Of a stretch of 64,000 bases of DNA, positions 1 through 9,720 are shown piece by piece; within the stretch, counting starts at the first letter, position 1; each line of letters opens with the position of its first letter. The notes beneath the pieces are model-generated. The model worked only from the letters and a program-made list of their open reading frames with translations. It made no database searches and had not been told where the DNA came from. The stretch is from assembly GCF_017603965.1 (NCBI RefSeq), contig NZ_CP071955.1, positions 2,666,001 through 2,730,000 of the forward strand, given 5' to 3'. The position numbers were made by a program, and so were the translations under genes. Origin of the DNA: Xanthomonas fragariae. Lineage in GTDB: Bacteria > Pseudomonadota > Gammaproteobacteria > Xanthomonadales > Xanthomonadaceae.

Positions 1-740
1 TCGGAAAACACCACCCCGCGGAAGCCCATCTGCCCGCGCAGGATCTGCTCGATCCAGCGCTGCGAATAGCCGGCCGGTTCCTGTGCGACCTGCGGGTAGA
101 CCACGTGCGCCATCATCACCGCGTCGGCCCCGGCCTCGATGCCTGCCACGAACGGCAGCAGATCTTCGGCCTGCAAGACCTCCAGCGACCGCGGGTCGCT
201 GGCATGATCGACGTGAGTGTCTTCCAGGACGGTGCCGTGGCCGGGGAAATGCTTGAGCGTGGCAGCCATACCGGCGCCGTGCAGCGCCTGCACATAGACG
301 CGAGTGAAGGTGGCCACGATCTGCGGGTCGTCGCTGAAGGCGCGATCGCCGATGGCGCGGTTGCCGCGGCCCAGATCCACCACCGGTGCAAAGCTCAGAT
401 CCACGCCGCTGGCACGCACTTCGTTAGCCATCAGCTGTGCATGCGCGCGCGCGGCGGCAAGTGCACCCTCGGGGTCCTGTGCGTACTGCGCTCCGAAGCT
501 CTGCAATGGCGCCAAGGCGCTAAAACCTTCGCGAAAGCGTTGCACCCGCCCGCCTTCCTGGTCGGCGCAAATCAGCACCGGCCGCGGGGCGGCCGTGCGG
601 ATGGACGCCGACAGCTCGGCCACCTGCGTGCGCGAGACGAAATTGCGCTTGAACAGCACCACTCCAGCGACCGCGTCGTGCTGCAGCCAGTCGCGTTCCT
701 GTGCGCTGAGTTCGGTACCGGCAACGCCGATTAGAAGCAT
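1..740 (-). CDS. nagZ: Beta-N-acetylhexosaminidase NagZ (3' end beyond window)
   Basis: Glycoside hydrolase family 3 enzyme that removes N-acetylglucosamine from anhydromuropeptides in the cytoplasm during peptidoglycan recycling. Reading leftward from the ATG at 738-740, about 246 codons are visible. They open with MLLIGVAGTELSAQERDWL and contain the family hallmarks ICADQEGGRVQRF (about residues 70-82) and KHFPGHGTVLEDTH (about 175-188), which carries the His of the NagZ Asp/His pair. Downstream of this, MMAHVVYP and GFRGVVFS run off the window at base 1, so the last ~90 residues are missing. The frame is open throughout. The identification is strong because the KHFPGHG block is nearly invariant in NagZ. 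Confidence 0.93.
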   Translation of the reverse strand, partial: MLLIGVAGTELSAQERDWLQHDAVAGVVLFKRNFVSRTQVAELSASIRTAAPRPVLICADQEGGRVQRFREGFSALAPLQSFGAQYAQDPEGALAAARAHAQLMANEVRASGVDLSFAPVVDLGRGNRAIGDRAFSDDPQIVATFTRVYVQALHGAGMAATLKHFPGHGTVLEDTHVDHASDPRSLEVLQAEDLLPFVAGIEAGADAVMMAHVVYPQVAQEPAGYSQRWIEQILRGQMGFRGVVFS

Positions 741-865
741 GTTGGGGGACTCCCGGGCAAGGCGCCGCGTTGGCGCAGCGCGGCATTGTCGCAGATGCGC
801 GTTGCAGCGTCAGATCGTGCATTCAGGCAGGTGCGAGCCCGAGCGATCGCGCCATACAAACCACC

Positions 866-2443
866 TCAGAGCGCCTCCAGATTCGTCCGCCAATGCGCGG
901 CCTGCGCCTGCACTTGGGCCAGCACGTCCGGCGCCATGTCGTCGAGCTGCCGGTAGGGCATCGCCAACCGCTGGTTGGGTTGCAGCAGAGTGCGCTGACG
1001 CGCGAGGAAATCCCAGTACAGCGCGTTGTACGGGCAGGCCTGTGCGCCGACCCGTGCCTTGCGCTGGTACTTGCAGCCGCCGCAGTAGTCGCTCATGCGA
1101 TCGATATAGGCCGCGCCGCTGATATACGGCTTGCTACCGAGCAGGCCACCATCGGCGAACTGGCTCATACCGACCGTGTTGGGCAGCTCCACCCATTCGA
1201 ACGCGTCGATATACACACCCAGATACCAATGATGCAGCGCCTGCGGATCCAGCCCCGCCAGCAGCGCGAAATTGCCGATCACCATCAGCCGCTGGATATG
1301 GTGGGCGTGCGCGTTGGCCAGCGAATTGCCGATCGCATCGGCCAGGCAACGCATGCCGATCTGCCCATCCCAAAACCAGCGCGGCAATGGTGCATGCTGA
1401 TCGAGGTGATTCAGCTCCGCATAGCCGGGCATCTGCGACCAGTACACACCACGCACGTATTCGCGCCAACCCAGAATCTGCCGGATAAACCCTTCCACCG
1501 ATGCCAACGGCGCATGTCCGTCACGCCACGCGGCTTCGGCACGGGCGATCACCTCGCGCGGATGCAACATCTTGACGTTGAGCGCGAACGACAGCAGCGA
1601 ATGGAACAACCGCGGGCTGCGTGTGCTCATTGCGTCCTCGTAGCGACCAAAGTCCGGCAACGCATGAGTGATGAACGCATCCAGATGCTGCAATGCTTCG
1701 TCGCGATGCAGCGGCCATGGCAAGGCATCGGCGTTCGGCGACCCGAAACTGCGCACGCCCGCAGACTCGATACTGCGCCACAGCGCGCGGTGATCGTGTG
1801 CAGCACGCCATTCCTGCGGCGCGGGCGGATCTCCGGGCCACGGTGCACGATTGTCGCAATCGAAATTCCAGCGCCCACCTTCCGGCTCACCGAATGCGTC
1901 GAGCAAAATGCGATGCCGTCGCCGCATGCGCCGATAGAACACTTCCATGCGCCATTGGCTGCCGGGGCGCAAACACGCCGCTACCTCATCACGCTCGGTC
2001 AGAAAATGCGCGCTGTCGACCATGCGCGTGGCGAACGGCCGGCGTGCGCACCACTGCTGCAATGCTTCATCCAATCGCCACTCGTCCGGCGCCTGATAGT
2101 CCAGATGGCTGGCTTGGTAGTGCGCCATCAGCGCATCGAGGTTGGCGGGAATCGAGTGCCGATTGCTGGGGTTGTCGATCGTCACGTAACGCACGCGATG
2201 ACCGGCGTCTCGCAAGTGCGCTGCGAACGCGCGCATCGCCGCAAAAATCGCCAGGATCTTCTGCGCATGATGCAGCACGTAGTCGGTTTCCTCGCGCACT
2301 TCCATCAACACATAAACCACGCCTGCGTCGTGCGCAGCGAACCAGCTATGCTGTGGATTGAGCTGATCGCCCAGGATCAGACGCAGCGTATGTGCAGCCA
2401 TTTGTACAGTGCGCTCGGCCGCGGTGGCGTTGAACTCACTCAT
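866..2443 (-). CDS. Cryptochrome/photolyase-related protein, FeS-BCP type
   Basis: Flavoprotein of the iron-sulfur bacterial cryptochrome/photolyase class (the group containing bacterial (6-4) photolyase PhrB), 525 aa, close to the family's ~510. The N-terminal Rossmann part begins LRLILGDQLNPQHSWF (about residues 20-35), typical of deoxyribodipyrimidine photolyase-related proteins. The C-terminal half shows four cysteines in the arrangement that binds the 4Fe-4S cluster: one in IGMRCLADAIGNS, two in DYCGGCKY and one in GAQACPYN. It also has the FAD-region blocks GWREYVRGVYW and NTVGMSQFADGG. The start at 2443 is taken; an in-frame ATG at 2401 is the alternative. The FAD oxidoreductase gene lies just upstream in the same direction with a 180-bp gap. 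Probable role: light-dependent DNA repair or photoreception. Confidence 0.88.
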   Translation of the reverse strand: MSEFNATAAERTVQMAAHTLRLILGDQLNPQHSWFAAHDAGVVYVLMEVREETDYVLHHAQKILAIFAAMRAFAAHLRDAGHRVRYVTIDNPSNRHSIPANLDALMAHYQASHLDYQAPDEWRLDEALQQWCARRPFATRMVDSAHFLTERDEVAACLRPGSQWRMEVFYRRMRRRHRILLDAFGEPEGGRWNFDCDNRAPWPGDPPAPQEWRAAHDHRALWRSIESAGVRSFGSPNADALPWPLHRDEALQHLDAFITHALPDFGRYEDAMSTRSPRLFHSLLSFALNVKMLHPREVIARAEAAWRDGHAPLASVEGFIRQILGWREYVRGVYWSQMPGYAELNHLDQHAPLPRWFWDGQIGMRCLADAIGNSLANAHAHHIQRLMVIGNFALLAGLDPQALHHWYLGVYIDAFEWVELPNTVGMSQFADGGLLGSKPYISGAAYIDRMSDYCGGCKYQRKARVGAQACPYNALYWDFLARQRTLLQPNQRLAMPYRQLDDMAPDVLAQVQAQAAHWRTNLEAL

Positions 2444-2623
2444 CTAGGCAGGACTCGATCATGCAGAGTGCTCGCCGCGAGCGGTGAAGGGATGCGTGCG
2501 CGAGTGTGGAGTTCAATCGACCTGTCACAACGATGAAAGCGACATTCGGGCGCAAACGTCAAAGACATGCACATCGCCCTGTGGCGACCCGGCACTCCAC
2601 ACGTAACGAGGCCTGACACAGAT

Positions 2624-3652
2624 TCAGTCGCGACCGCTGTGCATGGCATGGCTGGCGCAGACGCGCTGCGCCAGCGCCATACCGCTCTGCCAGGCGCCTT
2701 CAACTTTGCCGCCAGCCAACCAGTCGCCGCACATACCGATACCAAGCGTTGCATCCCACACACAGCCGATCTGCAACGGCGGATCGGTGCTGGCAGCAGT
2801 CCAACGATACGCCCCGCACGACTGCGGCAATGGCAAACCCAGCGCTGCAAGACCTGGCAATACGCTGGCAATCACCGCTTCGGGCGTGGCATCGCGATGT
2901 GCCTGGCTCCACTGGGCAGTGGCATGCAATAACCACGTCTCGGCGCCCTGTCGTCCAGGCTTGCTGGAGTTGCGCGCCACCCAGCGCAACGGGCCGACGT
3001 TGACGAACAAGGCGTCGTAGCCTGGATCGATAGTCGCATCAAAATGCAGCACCACCGCCCAGGCCGGCTGCATGCGCGCGTCGCGGGCAATCGCAGAAAG
3101 TGCAGGTGCGAGGTCTGCCGACAATGCAGCGGCATACGGTGCCGGCACAGCCAACAGCACTGTATCGCACGCTCGCGTTGCATCCTCGCCAGCTACTTCC
3201 AACACCCATCCCTGCCCACTGCGCTGCAATGCGCGCACATCGGTGCGCGATCGAACATCCAGATCAGCTGCAAGCGCGCGCGCCGGTGCGGCCATATCGG
3301 GTACGCCGACGAAGCGTGTCAACGCACTCTGTGAGGGTCGTAACTCTGCGCCGTCCCAGCTCGCGACGCGCGCGGGCCACCTCGCAGCAACACCAGCTTC
3401 GATCCATTCGTTCACCAGCGCCACAAACGCCGGATCGCGCGCCGTGAAATACTGCGCGCCGTGATCGCATTGCCAACCGTCACCTGCGCAGCGACGCATG
3501 CGACCGCCGGGCGTATCGGCCTGATCGAACAGCGTCGCCGCAATGCCGGCAGTCTGCAGCCGCCGCGCGCAGGCAAGACCCGCCAATCCAGCGCCGACCA
3601 CCACAACCGCGCGCGCGCGGATGGGCAGCGTCACCTTGTCACTCGCTTGCAT
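2624..3652 (-). CDS. NAD(P)/FAD-dependent oxidoreductase, renalase/amine-oxidase-like
   Basis: A 342-aa flavoprotein. The N-terminus carries the dinucleotide-binding GAGLAGLACARRL (about residues 20-32), followed by an acidic strand end (LFDQADTPGGRMR) as in flavin-containing amine oxidases and bacterial renalase-like proteins. A second FAD motif near the C-terminus reads GIGMCGDWLAGGKVEGAW. GAQYFTARDPAF (about 65-76) is typical of this subgroup. The substrate cannot be told from sequence. It sits between the CYTH gene and the photolyase-related gene, all leftward, and pairing of such an oxidoreductase with a photolyase-like gene is a plausible functional link but only an inference. Confidence 0.82.
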   Translation of the reverse strand: MQASDKVTLPIRARAVVVVGAGLAGLACARRLQTAGIAATLFDQADTPGGRMRRCAGDGWQCDHGAQYFTARDPAFVALVNEWIEAGVAARWPARVASWDGAELRPSQSALTRFVGVPDMAAPARALAADLDVRSRTDVRALQRSGQGWVLEVAGEDATRACDTVLLAVPAPYAAALSADLAPALSAIARDARMQPAWAVVLHFDATIDPGYDALFVNVGPLRWVARNSSKPGRQGAETWLLHATAQWSQAHRDATPEAVIASVLPGLAALGLPLPQSCGAYRWTAASTDPPLQIGCVWDATLGIGMCGDWLAGGKVEGAWQSGMALAQRVCASHAMHSGRD

Positions 3653-3717
3653 AAGTCTGACATCGACGCTTCACCCTGCTTTTACGAATCCCGAATCCCG
3701 AAGACCCACTCCCGACT

Positions 3718-4206
3718 TCATTGCCACTGCGAGAACGGATACGAGGCCAGTGCAAGGTTGTAATAGCGCACATCGTCGGTGACTTCTGTGCCAACCCAGT
3801 CGGGCTTGGCAAATGTCTCGTCAGCGTTCCCAAGTTCGATCTCGGCCACGACCAGCCCGGCGTTGTCGCCCCGGAATTCATCCACTTCCCACACATGGCC
3901 CTGGTACGCGACCAGATGCCGGCGCTTGTCGATCAAACCGCCAACGCATAGCGCCAGCAACGCGCGCGCCTCCACGACCGGAATCGGATACTCGAACTCT
4001 TGCCGCGTATGCCCCACCTCGCGCGATTTGAGATTGAGAAACGCGCTCTCGCCCTGGATGCGCACCCGCACCGACGCATTCTGCGCACCGCTGCGCAGCG
4101 CCGCCTGATCGTTGATATAACCCTGAGCCATCGGGATCGCTGCATGCGCAGCGCGACGCCAATCGTCGCCGGTGACCAGGAATTTGCGTTCGATTTCGAT
4201 GGGCAT
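3718..4206 (-). CDS. CYTH-domain protein (triphosphate tunnel metalloenzyme)
   Basis: A 162-aa single-domain CYTH protein. The defining ExExK signature is at the very N-terminus (MPIEIERKFLV), followed by GYINDQ, the basic strand SVRVRIQG and FLNLKSREVGHTRQEFEYPI, then RHLVAYQGHVWEVDEF and LVVAEIELGNADE, which supply the alternating charged residues of the tunnel. Such enzymes hydrolyse inorganic tripolyphosphate or related triphosphates in a metal-dependent way; the exact substrate is not determinable. The start codon abuts a tandem repeat (4207-4249), and no clear Shine-Dalgarno sequence is visible. Confidence 0.88.
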   Translation of the reverse strand: MPIEIERKFLVTGDDWRRAAHAAIPMAQGYINDQAALRSGAQNASVRVRIQGESAFLNLKSREVGHTRQEFEYPIPVVEARALLALCVGGLIDKRRHLVAYQGHVWEVDEFRGDNAGLVVAEIELGNADETFAKPDWVGTEVTDDVRYYNLALASYPFSQWQ

Positions 4207-4249
<43 letters not shown>

Positions 4250-4320
4250 GGCTTGGTCACAGCAGCGAACTGGCAGGCATCGGAGTGCGCTCTCGCCAAT
4301 CCCCGATGCCCAGTCCCCAT

Positions 4321-5655
4321 TCACCGCCTCTCAAACACCGCAATGCTCTCCACATGCGCGGTGTGCGGAAACATGTCCATCGCGCCAGCGGCCTTGAGTG
4401 TGAAGCCTTGCGCGTTAACCAGATAGCCGGCATCGCGCGCCAGCGAGCCCGGGTGACAGCTCACATAGACGATGCGCTCGAACTTTTTCAGCGGCAATTG
4501 TTGCAGGACTTCCAAAGCGCCCGAACGCGGCGGATCCAGCAACAGCTTGTCCAAGCCCTGCCGCATCCACGCAGCGTTGCGTTGATCCTGGGTCAGGTCG
4601 GCCGCGTAGAACTGTGCGTTGTCCAGGCCATTGCGCTGCGCATTTTCTTTCGCGCGTGCCACCAGCCCAGCATCGCCTTCCACTCCCACCACTTCGCGCA
4701 CGCCGCGCGCCAGCGGAAGGGTGAAATTTCCCAAACCACAAAAAAGATCCAGCACGCGGTCGTCGGGCTTGGCATCGAGCAATGTCAGCGCGTGCGCGAT
4801 CATCTTCTGGTTGAGCGAGGCGTTGACCTGGATGAAGTCCAGCGGCCGGAACGCCAGCTCCACATCCCATTGCGGCAAGCGGAACGATAGCGGCACATCA
4901 TGCGGCCACAGCGGATGCACGCTGTCCACGCCACCGGGTTGCAGGAAGATCGCAAAGCCTTGCGCCTGCGCAAACTCGGTCAGCGCTTGCCGGTCGCGCT
5001 CGCTGAGCGGCTGCATGTGGCGAATGGTCAGCACCACCGCAGCGTCGCCGGCGATGAATTCGATCTGCGGAATATCGCGCTTGCCGTCCATGCCTTCGAC
5101 CAGCGCGGCGAGCAGCGGAATCTTCTCGCCGATCTGCGGGATCACCGTGTAGCAGACCGACAGATCGGCCACAAAGCGCGGGTCGAGCTCGCGGAAGCCG
5201 ACCAGGGTCTTGTCTTTCTTCTCTACCCGGCGCACCGAGAAGCGGCCTTTGCGTCGATAACCCCAGTTGTCGCCGACCAAGGCGGGCAACACCGCTTGCG
5301 GGGTGACGTGACCGATACGCTCAAGGTTGTCCATCAGCACGCGCTGCTTGGCCAGGATCTGCTGCGACTCCTCAAGATGCTGCAACACGCAGCCGGCGCA
5401 GACGCCGAAATGCGGGCAGCGCGGGGTCACCCGCTGCGGCGACGCCTCCAGCACCTCCACCGCCCTGGCCTCCTCGAAATGCCGGCTGCGCGCGGTAGGT
5501 TCGGCACGCACCAGCTCTCCGGGCAAGGCACCGCTGATGAAGGTGACCTTGCCGCCCTCGCCGCCGCGGCGCGCCACGCCGCGGCCGTCGTGGCTCAGGT
5601 CGGTGATCGCGGTCTGGAATGGAGTGCGGTCGAAACGGTTTCTAGTTCTGGCCAC
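4321..5655 (-). CDS. rlmD: 23S rRNA (uracil-1939-C5)-methyltransferase RlmD (RumA)
   Basis: SAM-dependent methyltransferase that makes m5U1939 in 23S rRNA. Read from a GTG start at 5655 it gives 444 aa, close to E. coli RlmD (433). It has an N-terminal TRAM-like domain (DLSHDGRGVARRGGEGGK), the 4Fe-4S cysteines in RCPHFGVCAGCVLQH, the SAM-binding DRVLDLFCGLGNFTLPLA, the DPPRSG motif, and the catalytic Cys in VYVSCHPGSLARD. It ends in MDMFPHTAHVESIAVFER, the usual C-terminus of the family. Longer upstream starts in the frame exist (to 6147) but overlap the divergent regulator at 5816 and add unrelated sequence, so they were rejected. Confidence 0.93.
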   Translation of the reverse strand: MARTRNRFDRTPFQTAITDLSHDGRGVARRGGEGGKVTFISGALPGELVRAEPTARSRHFEEARAVEVLEASPQRVTPRCPHFGVCAGCVLQHLEESQQILAKQRVLMDNLERIGHVTPQAVLPALVGDNWGYRRKGRFSVRRVEKKDKTLVGFRELDPRFVADLSVCYTVIPQIGEKIPLLAALVEGMDGKRDIPQIEFIAGDAAVVLTIRHMQPLSERDRQALTEFAQAQGFAIFLQPGGVDSVHPLWPHDVPLSFRLPQWDVELAFRPLDFIQVNASLNQKMIAHALTLLDAKPDDRVLDLFCGLGNFTLPLARGVREVVGVEGDAGLVARAKENAQRNGLDNAQFYAADLTQDQRNAAWMRQGLDKLLLDPPRSGALEVLQQLPLKKFERIVYVSCHPGSLARDAGYLVNAQGFTLKAAGAMDMFPHTAHVESIAVFERR

Positions 5656-5815
5656 GTGGCGACAAGCTGCGAGCAAAAAGGGCGCATAGTGTCGCAGATG
5701 CGATCGACCAAGGCCGCCCCCCAGGCGGGGCGACGATTGTCGCGCCCCACAAACACAGGCAAACTCCGCATGCGCGCGGCTGATCGGCACGCGGCATCGC
5801 TGACAAGGAAGCAGC

Positions 5816-6538
5816 ATGAACATAGCCACACGCCAGGAACCCCATCCACGACTCTTGCTCGTAGAAGACGACCCGATCAGCCTTGGCTTTCTGCAGGCTG
5901 TGCTGGAAGGCCTGCCGGCCCAGGTGGACTGCGCCGACTCACTTTCCGCGGCACTCGACCGCGCGCGCGAACGTCGGCACGATCTGTGGCTGATCGACGT
6001 CAATCTTCCCGATGGCACCGGCAGCGGTTTGCTGCGGGCACTGCGCCTGTTGCACCCGGACGTGCCTGCGCTGGCGCACACCGCCGACGGCAACATGGCG
6101 ATGCAGCGCAGCCTGCAATCCGATGGTTTCCTGGAAATGCTGGTCAAACCACTGACCTGCGAACGTCTGCTGCAGGCAGTCCGTCGTGGTCTGGCACGCG
6201 GCCGCTACAGCGTGGCGCCGGTCGGTGAGCTCGACATCGCCGCTAGTGACTGGGACGAAACGGCCGCGCTTAGCGCACTCAACGGCCAGCGACACCATCT
6301 CAACGCGCTGCGCGAGTTATTCCTGGCGGAATTGCCGGGCACGCGCGATGCGGTGGATTCGGCCTTGCAGATGAGCGACGAGCAGGCACTAGGCAACCAT
6401 CTGCATCGGCTGCAGGCAAGTTGCGGGTTCGTGGGCGCGGCGCGGCTGGCCGGTGCGGTGCGCTTGCTGCGCGGCGATCCGCAGTCGAAAACGGCGCGGA
6501 CTCAGTTTCATGCGGCAGTGGCTGCGCTTTTGCACTGA
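5816..6538 (+). CDS. Response regulator with REC and C-terminal Hpt-like domain
   Basis: A 240-aa two-domain phosphorelay protein. The REC domain (about residues 10-130) has LLLVEDDPISLGFLQ (acidic pocket), WLIDVNLPDGTGSG (phospho-acceptor Asp) and the Lys in MLVKPLT. The C-terminal ~100 residues form an Hpt-like helical bundle with the phospho-His motif LHRLQASCGFVGA (compare HxLKGSS). A good Shine-Dalgarno (AAGGAAG) precedes the ATG. No histidine kinase is adjacent; it is divergent from rlmD. It probably shuttles phosphate between a hybrid kinase elsewhere and an output regulator. Confidence 0.85.
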   Translation: MNIATRQEPHPRLLLVEDDPISLGFLQAVLEGLPAQVDCADSLSAALDRARERRHDLWLIDVNLPDGTGSGLLRALRLLHPDVPALAHTADGNMAMQRSLQSDGFLEMLVKPLTCERLLQAVRRGLARGRYSVAPVGELDIAASDWDETAALSALNGQRHHLNALRELFLAELPGTRDAVDSALQMSDEQALGNHLHRLQASCGFVGAARLAGAVRLLRGDPQSKTARTQFHAAVAALLH

Positions 6539-6656
6539 GATGTTGCTAAGTCGATGTTCTTTGGGGTCGCCCCAGCGCTCAACGACGCGCTACCGATCTG
6601 GTCTGGATTCAAGCCTTCTTGAGCACCATCGTGTGCACGATAGAAACTCAGCCCCA

Positions 6657-7379
6657 TCAGCGGCGGCGCGCCAGGTCCTCAAGCATTTCCCAGGATTTTA
6701 GGCCGCGTCCGCCCAGATGATGCAGCAGCACGCTGCGCATGCTGCGACGCAGGCCGGGCATGTCGTCGACCACTGGCATAACGTCCTGGCCCAAGGCCAG
6801 TAGCGCCGCGCCGGTGACGGTTTCGCGCCGATCCTGCGCCAGTCGCTCGCTCAATACGCGCATTGCGCCTTCTTGCGGATCGAGCCGATAGCGCGCCGCC
6901 GGTTCGATCGCTTGCCCGTCGCTGTCGTGTTGCAGATCGAAAGCGAGCCCGAGCCCTTCCAGCACATCGCGCTCGAACTGGCGCAGTCCCCAGGCCAACG
7001 GCAGATGGGAGCCCAGATGGGCGCGCGCTTGCGCATAGCAATCAAACAGCTCGGGTACCGAATCGTTGCGCGGAACCAGGCGCAGCAGCAACTCGCTGAT
7101 ATAGAAGCCGGCCAGCATGGTTTCGCCCGCCAACCGCGGCGCGGTGTCCAGCGCTTCGGCCTGGCGCAGCTGAGCAAGTTCGCCCCGCTGCACTGCGCTG
7201 AACTGGATCAGTTGCAGTGGCTGCAAAGCAGCGCGCAAGGCCTGCTTGCGCAGCCCACGCACACCGCGTGCCAGCAGCCCGACCCGCCCATGCTGCTCAG
7301 TCAGCACCTCCACCAGCAAGCTGGTCTCGCGCCAGGCACGCACATGCAGGACGAAACCGCGTTCGTGTTCGATCAGCAT
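6657..7379 (-). CDS. recO: DNA repair protein RecO
   Basis: Recombination mediator of the RecFOR pathway, 240 aa. It begins [20 protein letters not shown], the OB-fold start typical of RecO, with [12 protein letters not shown] (about residues 35-46), the helical [18 protein letters not shown], and a C-terminal [16 protein letters not shown]. The reading frame stays open upstream into a MITE (7385-7532), but that part is element sequence, so the ATG at 7379 is the start. The element lies 5 bp from the start codon and no Shine-Dalgarno is visible, so expression may be altered compared with relatives in which recO follows era directly. Confidence 0.92.
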   Translation of the reverse strand: MLIEHERGFVLHVRAWRETSLLVEVLTEQHGRVGLLARGVRGLRKQALRAALQPLQLIQFSAVQRGELAQLRQAEALDTAPRLAGETMLAGFYISELLLRLVPRNDSVPELFDCYAQARAHLGSHLPLAWGLRQFERDVLEGLGLAFDLQHDSDGQAIEPAARYRLDPQEGAMRVLSERLAQDRRETVTGAALLALGQDVMPVVDDMPGLRRSMRSVLLHHLGGRGLKSWEMLEDLARRR

Positions 7380-7384
7380 GGGAT

Positions 7385-7532
7385 TTAGAGCGGCTAACAA
7401 AACGTAGCGAGCAGTCGTCAGGTGGGTGCGGACGGCGCGGAAGAACCGCAGTGTACGCGTGGTACATGCCGATTCCGAGCACCGGCCGCGCCCGCCTGGC
7501 GGTGAGCGCAGTCGTTTTGTTAGCCGCTCTAA
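7385..7532. mobile_element. MITE-like element, copy 1 (148 bp, complete)
   Basis: Perfect 20-bp terminal inverted repeats: TTAGAGCGGCTAACAAAACG at the left and its reverse complement at 7513-7532. The interior is shared with five other copies in the window, including GTACGCGTGGTACATGCCGA and a GGTGGGTGCGGACGGCGCG / CGCGCCCGCC pair able to form a secondary hairpin. No coding capacity. The outer TTA/TAA may be the target duplication. It lies between era and recO. Confidence 0.9.
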
Positions 7533-7747
7533 GCCGGATTGGGGACCGGGGATTGAGGACCCGGTAAAGGCAAAGGCACGGCGAGCGATCAAACGAAGCA
7601 GCATGCGGCAAAAGCCTCTAAAGACAACTGCGGCGGTAACGACACAAGGTCCAACCAATCGAGCCATCGCGTGCACTACCACTGCCTGCCCATATTCAAC
7701 GACCCATGCCGCGCTGTTCCCGGGTCACCGGCGTCCGGCTCTCGGCT

Positions 7748-8647
7748 TCATTCGTAACCGAACGCCTTCAACGCCGCCTCGTCGTCCGACCAGCCTTCAC
7801 GCACGCGTACCCAGTTTTCCAGGAACACCTTGGCACCGAACAGCCGCTCCATCTGCAAACGCGCCTTGCCACCGATGTCCTTCAAGCGGGTGCCGCCCTT
7901 GCCGATCACGATCGCCTTCTGGCCTTCGCGCTCGACCCAGATCACCGCACCGATCCGCAGCAGCGCGCCGTCTTCGGCAAACCGTTCGATTTCAACGGTG
8001 GTGGCATACGGCAGTTCTTCGCCGAGCTGGCGCATCAACTGCTCACGCACCAGTTCGCCGGCCAGAAAACGCTGACTGCGATCGGTGATTTCGTCCTCAC
8101 CGAACATCGCTTCGGCCTCGGGCACCAGCTTGAGCAGGTCGCCAACCAGCGCTTTCAGGCCCTTGCGCTTGAGCGCAGAGACCGGATGCACCGCGGCGAA
8201 TGTGCGGCCTTCGCTGACCTGGGCCAGAAACGGCAACAGCACGGTTTTGTCCTTGAGTCGGTCGACTTTGTTGACCACCAGCACCACCGGCACCTTGGCA
8301 TCGCTGAGAACCTTGAAGGCCAGCGTGTCTTCGTCGTCCCAACGGCCGGCCTCGATCACCTGCACCGCCGCGTCCACGCCCTCCAGCGAGCCGCGCGCGG
8401 CGCGATTCATCACCCGGTTCATCGCCCGCTTCTGCTCGCGATGCAATCCGGGCGTATCGACCAGCACCAGCTGCCCCTCAGGAAAGGTAGCAATGCCCAA
8501 CAACCGATGGCGCGTGGTCTGCGGCCGGTTGGACACAATGCTGACCTTCGCGCCCACCAAGGCATTGGTCAGGGTGGATTTGCCGACGTTGGGCCGGCCA
8601 ATCACCGCAACGCTACCGCTGCGGTGGGGGGAAGATATTTCGCTCAC
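7748..8647 (-). CDS. era: GTPase Era
   Basis: Essential Ras-like GTPase acting in 16S rRNA maturation and 30S assembly, 299 aa (family ~300). G1 is [11 protein letters not shown]3 is DTPGLH, G4 is NKVD and G5 lies in [10 protein letters not shown]. The C-terminal KH domain contains [16 protein letters not shown]. The start overlaps the stop of rnc by 4 bp, the usual rnc-era coupling. The C-terminus ([13 protein letters not shown]) is intact. Transcription is leftward from the lepB/rnc side. Confidence 0.97.
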   Translation of the reverse strand: MSEISSPHRSGSVAVIGRPNVGKSTLTNALVGAKVSIVSNRPQTTRHRLLGIATFPEGQLVLVDTPGLHREQKRAMNRVMNRAARGSLEGVDAAVQVIEAGRWDDEDTLAFKVLSDAKVPVVLVVNKVDRLKDKTVLLPFLAQVSEGRTFAAVHPVSALKRKGLKALVGDLLKLVPEAEAMFGEDEITDRSQRFLAGELVREQLMRQLGEELPYATTVEIERFAEDGALLRIGAVIWVEREGQKAIVIGKGGTRLKDIGGKARLQMERLFGAKVFLENWVRVREGWSDDEAALKAFGYE

Positions 8648-9324
8648 GTGTTTGAATCCAGTTGTGCGATGACAAGAGTCGCCGCCTGTTGCTCGGCGAG
8701 GCGACGCGAGGTGCCCTTGCCCTCGGCGCGGGCAACGGGCTGCTCAAGAATGCAGGCGACATGGAACTGCTTGGCATGTTCGTCGCCGCTCTCACTGATC
8801 AGAGCGTAATTGGGCAGCGGAAGTTGCCGCGCCTGCAGCCATTCCTGCAGCCGGGTTTTGGGATCTTTTTCTGCCTTGCCGACCGGCAGCGCGGCCAGCG
8901 AGGGCTCGAACCAGGGCAGCACTACCTCGCGGCAGCGCTCGAAGCCACAGTCCAGATAGATGGCCGCGACGATCGCCTCGACTGCATCGGCCAGAATCGA
9001 GTCGCGCCGATGTCCACCGGATTTCAGCTCGCCCGGGCCAAGCGTCAGCCGCTCGCCCAGATTGAGGGTACGGCCGATCACCGCCAACGCCCCCTCGCGG
9101 ACGAGCTCGGCACGGGCGCGGGTCAATGCACCTTCGTCGGCCTTGGGCCAGCGCCGATACAGCGCCTCGGCGATCAACAGGTTGACGATGCCGTCGCCGA
9201 GAAATTCAAGTCGCTCGTTATGCGGCGTCCCGGCGCTGCGATGACGCAACGCCTGGGCGAGCAGAGCCGGATCGGCAAACGCATGCCCGATCGGATCGCC
9301 GCGCTGAAAGCTCCTATTCGCCAC
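8644..9324 (-). CDS. rnc: Ribonuclease III
   Basis: Double-strand-specific endoribonuclease for rRNA and mRNA processing, 226 aa. The catalytic domain has the signature [19 protein letters not shown] (about residues 38-56; the usual Ser of GDSVL is Gly here but the acidic Glu/Asp residues are present) and [16 protein letters not shown] with the second acidic pair. A C-terminal dsRNA-binding domain follows ([20 protein letters not shown] ... [16 protein letters not shown]). It overlaps era by 4 bp and the DUF4845 gene by 11 bp, so it is translationally coupled. Confidence 0.95.
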   Translation of the reverse strand: MANRSFQRGDPIGHAFADPALLAQALRHRSAGTPHNERLEFLGDGIVNLLIAEALYRRWPKADEGALTRARAELVREGALAVIGRTLNLGERLTLGPGELKSGGHRRDSILADAVEAIVAAIYLDCGFERCREVVLPWFEPSLAALPVGKAEKDPKTRLQEWLQARQLPLPNYALISESGDEHAKQFHVACILEQPVARAEGKGTSRRLAEQQAATLVIAQLDSNT

Positions 9325-9691
9325 TACGCCCCGTCATGTCCTGGGACGTGTCGAATTTGCCAACGATATCCAGATTGCCGATCAATTCGCGGCGCACTTC
9401 GTAGTTGACCTTCATGCGCCAACCGCTTTCGATCCGCTCGAACTTGATGTTCTCACGCTTGACGCTTTCGGACGAATTAATATCGAGACGCTTGAAAAAC
9501 ATGTCCTGCAACTTGGACGGATCCATGTCGGCACTACCGGCTTCGTTGGCGAGGCCCTTCATCGACGTACTTACCGCGTAGTATTCCTGATACATCGGAA
9601 ACAGCTTCATCCCGAGATACAGGCCAAACCCCACCACCGCCAGCACCACCACGAACGATGTCAACGTCATACCGCTTTGCTTGCGCTTCAT
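9314..9691 (-). CDS. DUF4845 family membrane-anchored protein
   Basis: A 125-aa small protein between lepB and rnc. It starts [20 protein letters not shown], which resembles a type IV pilin-like class III leader (positive residues, then Gly-Met-Thr and a hydrophobic stretch) or a single N-terminal membrane helix (about residues 9-27). The rest is soluble: [19 protein letters not shown] and [13 protein letters not shown] match the DUF4845 family, which is found at this place (lepB-DUF4845-rnc) in many beta- and gammaproteobacteria. Function unknown. The start at 9691 was chosen over 9724 because the leader fits there. Confidence 0.85.
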   Translation of the reverse strand: MKRKQSGMTLTSFVVVLAVVGFGLYLGMKLFPMYQEYYAVSTSMKGLANEAGSADMDPSKLQDMFFKRLDINSSESVKRENIKFERIESGWRMKVNYEVRRELIGNLDIVGKFDTSQDMTGRSGE

Positions 9692-9720
9692 TGTGTGTCC
9701 CCAAGCACGCCCCGCGTGCA

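Noticed and set aside
770..2536. Long plus-strand frame opposite the photolyase-related gene
   Set aside because: It is the antisense shadow of a gene with clear motifs; the translation has no recognisable family and is Arg/His rich, as GC-skewed shadows are.
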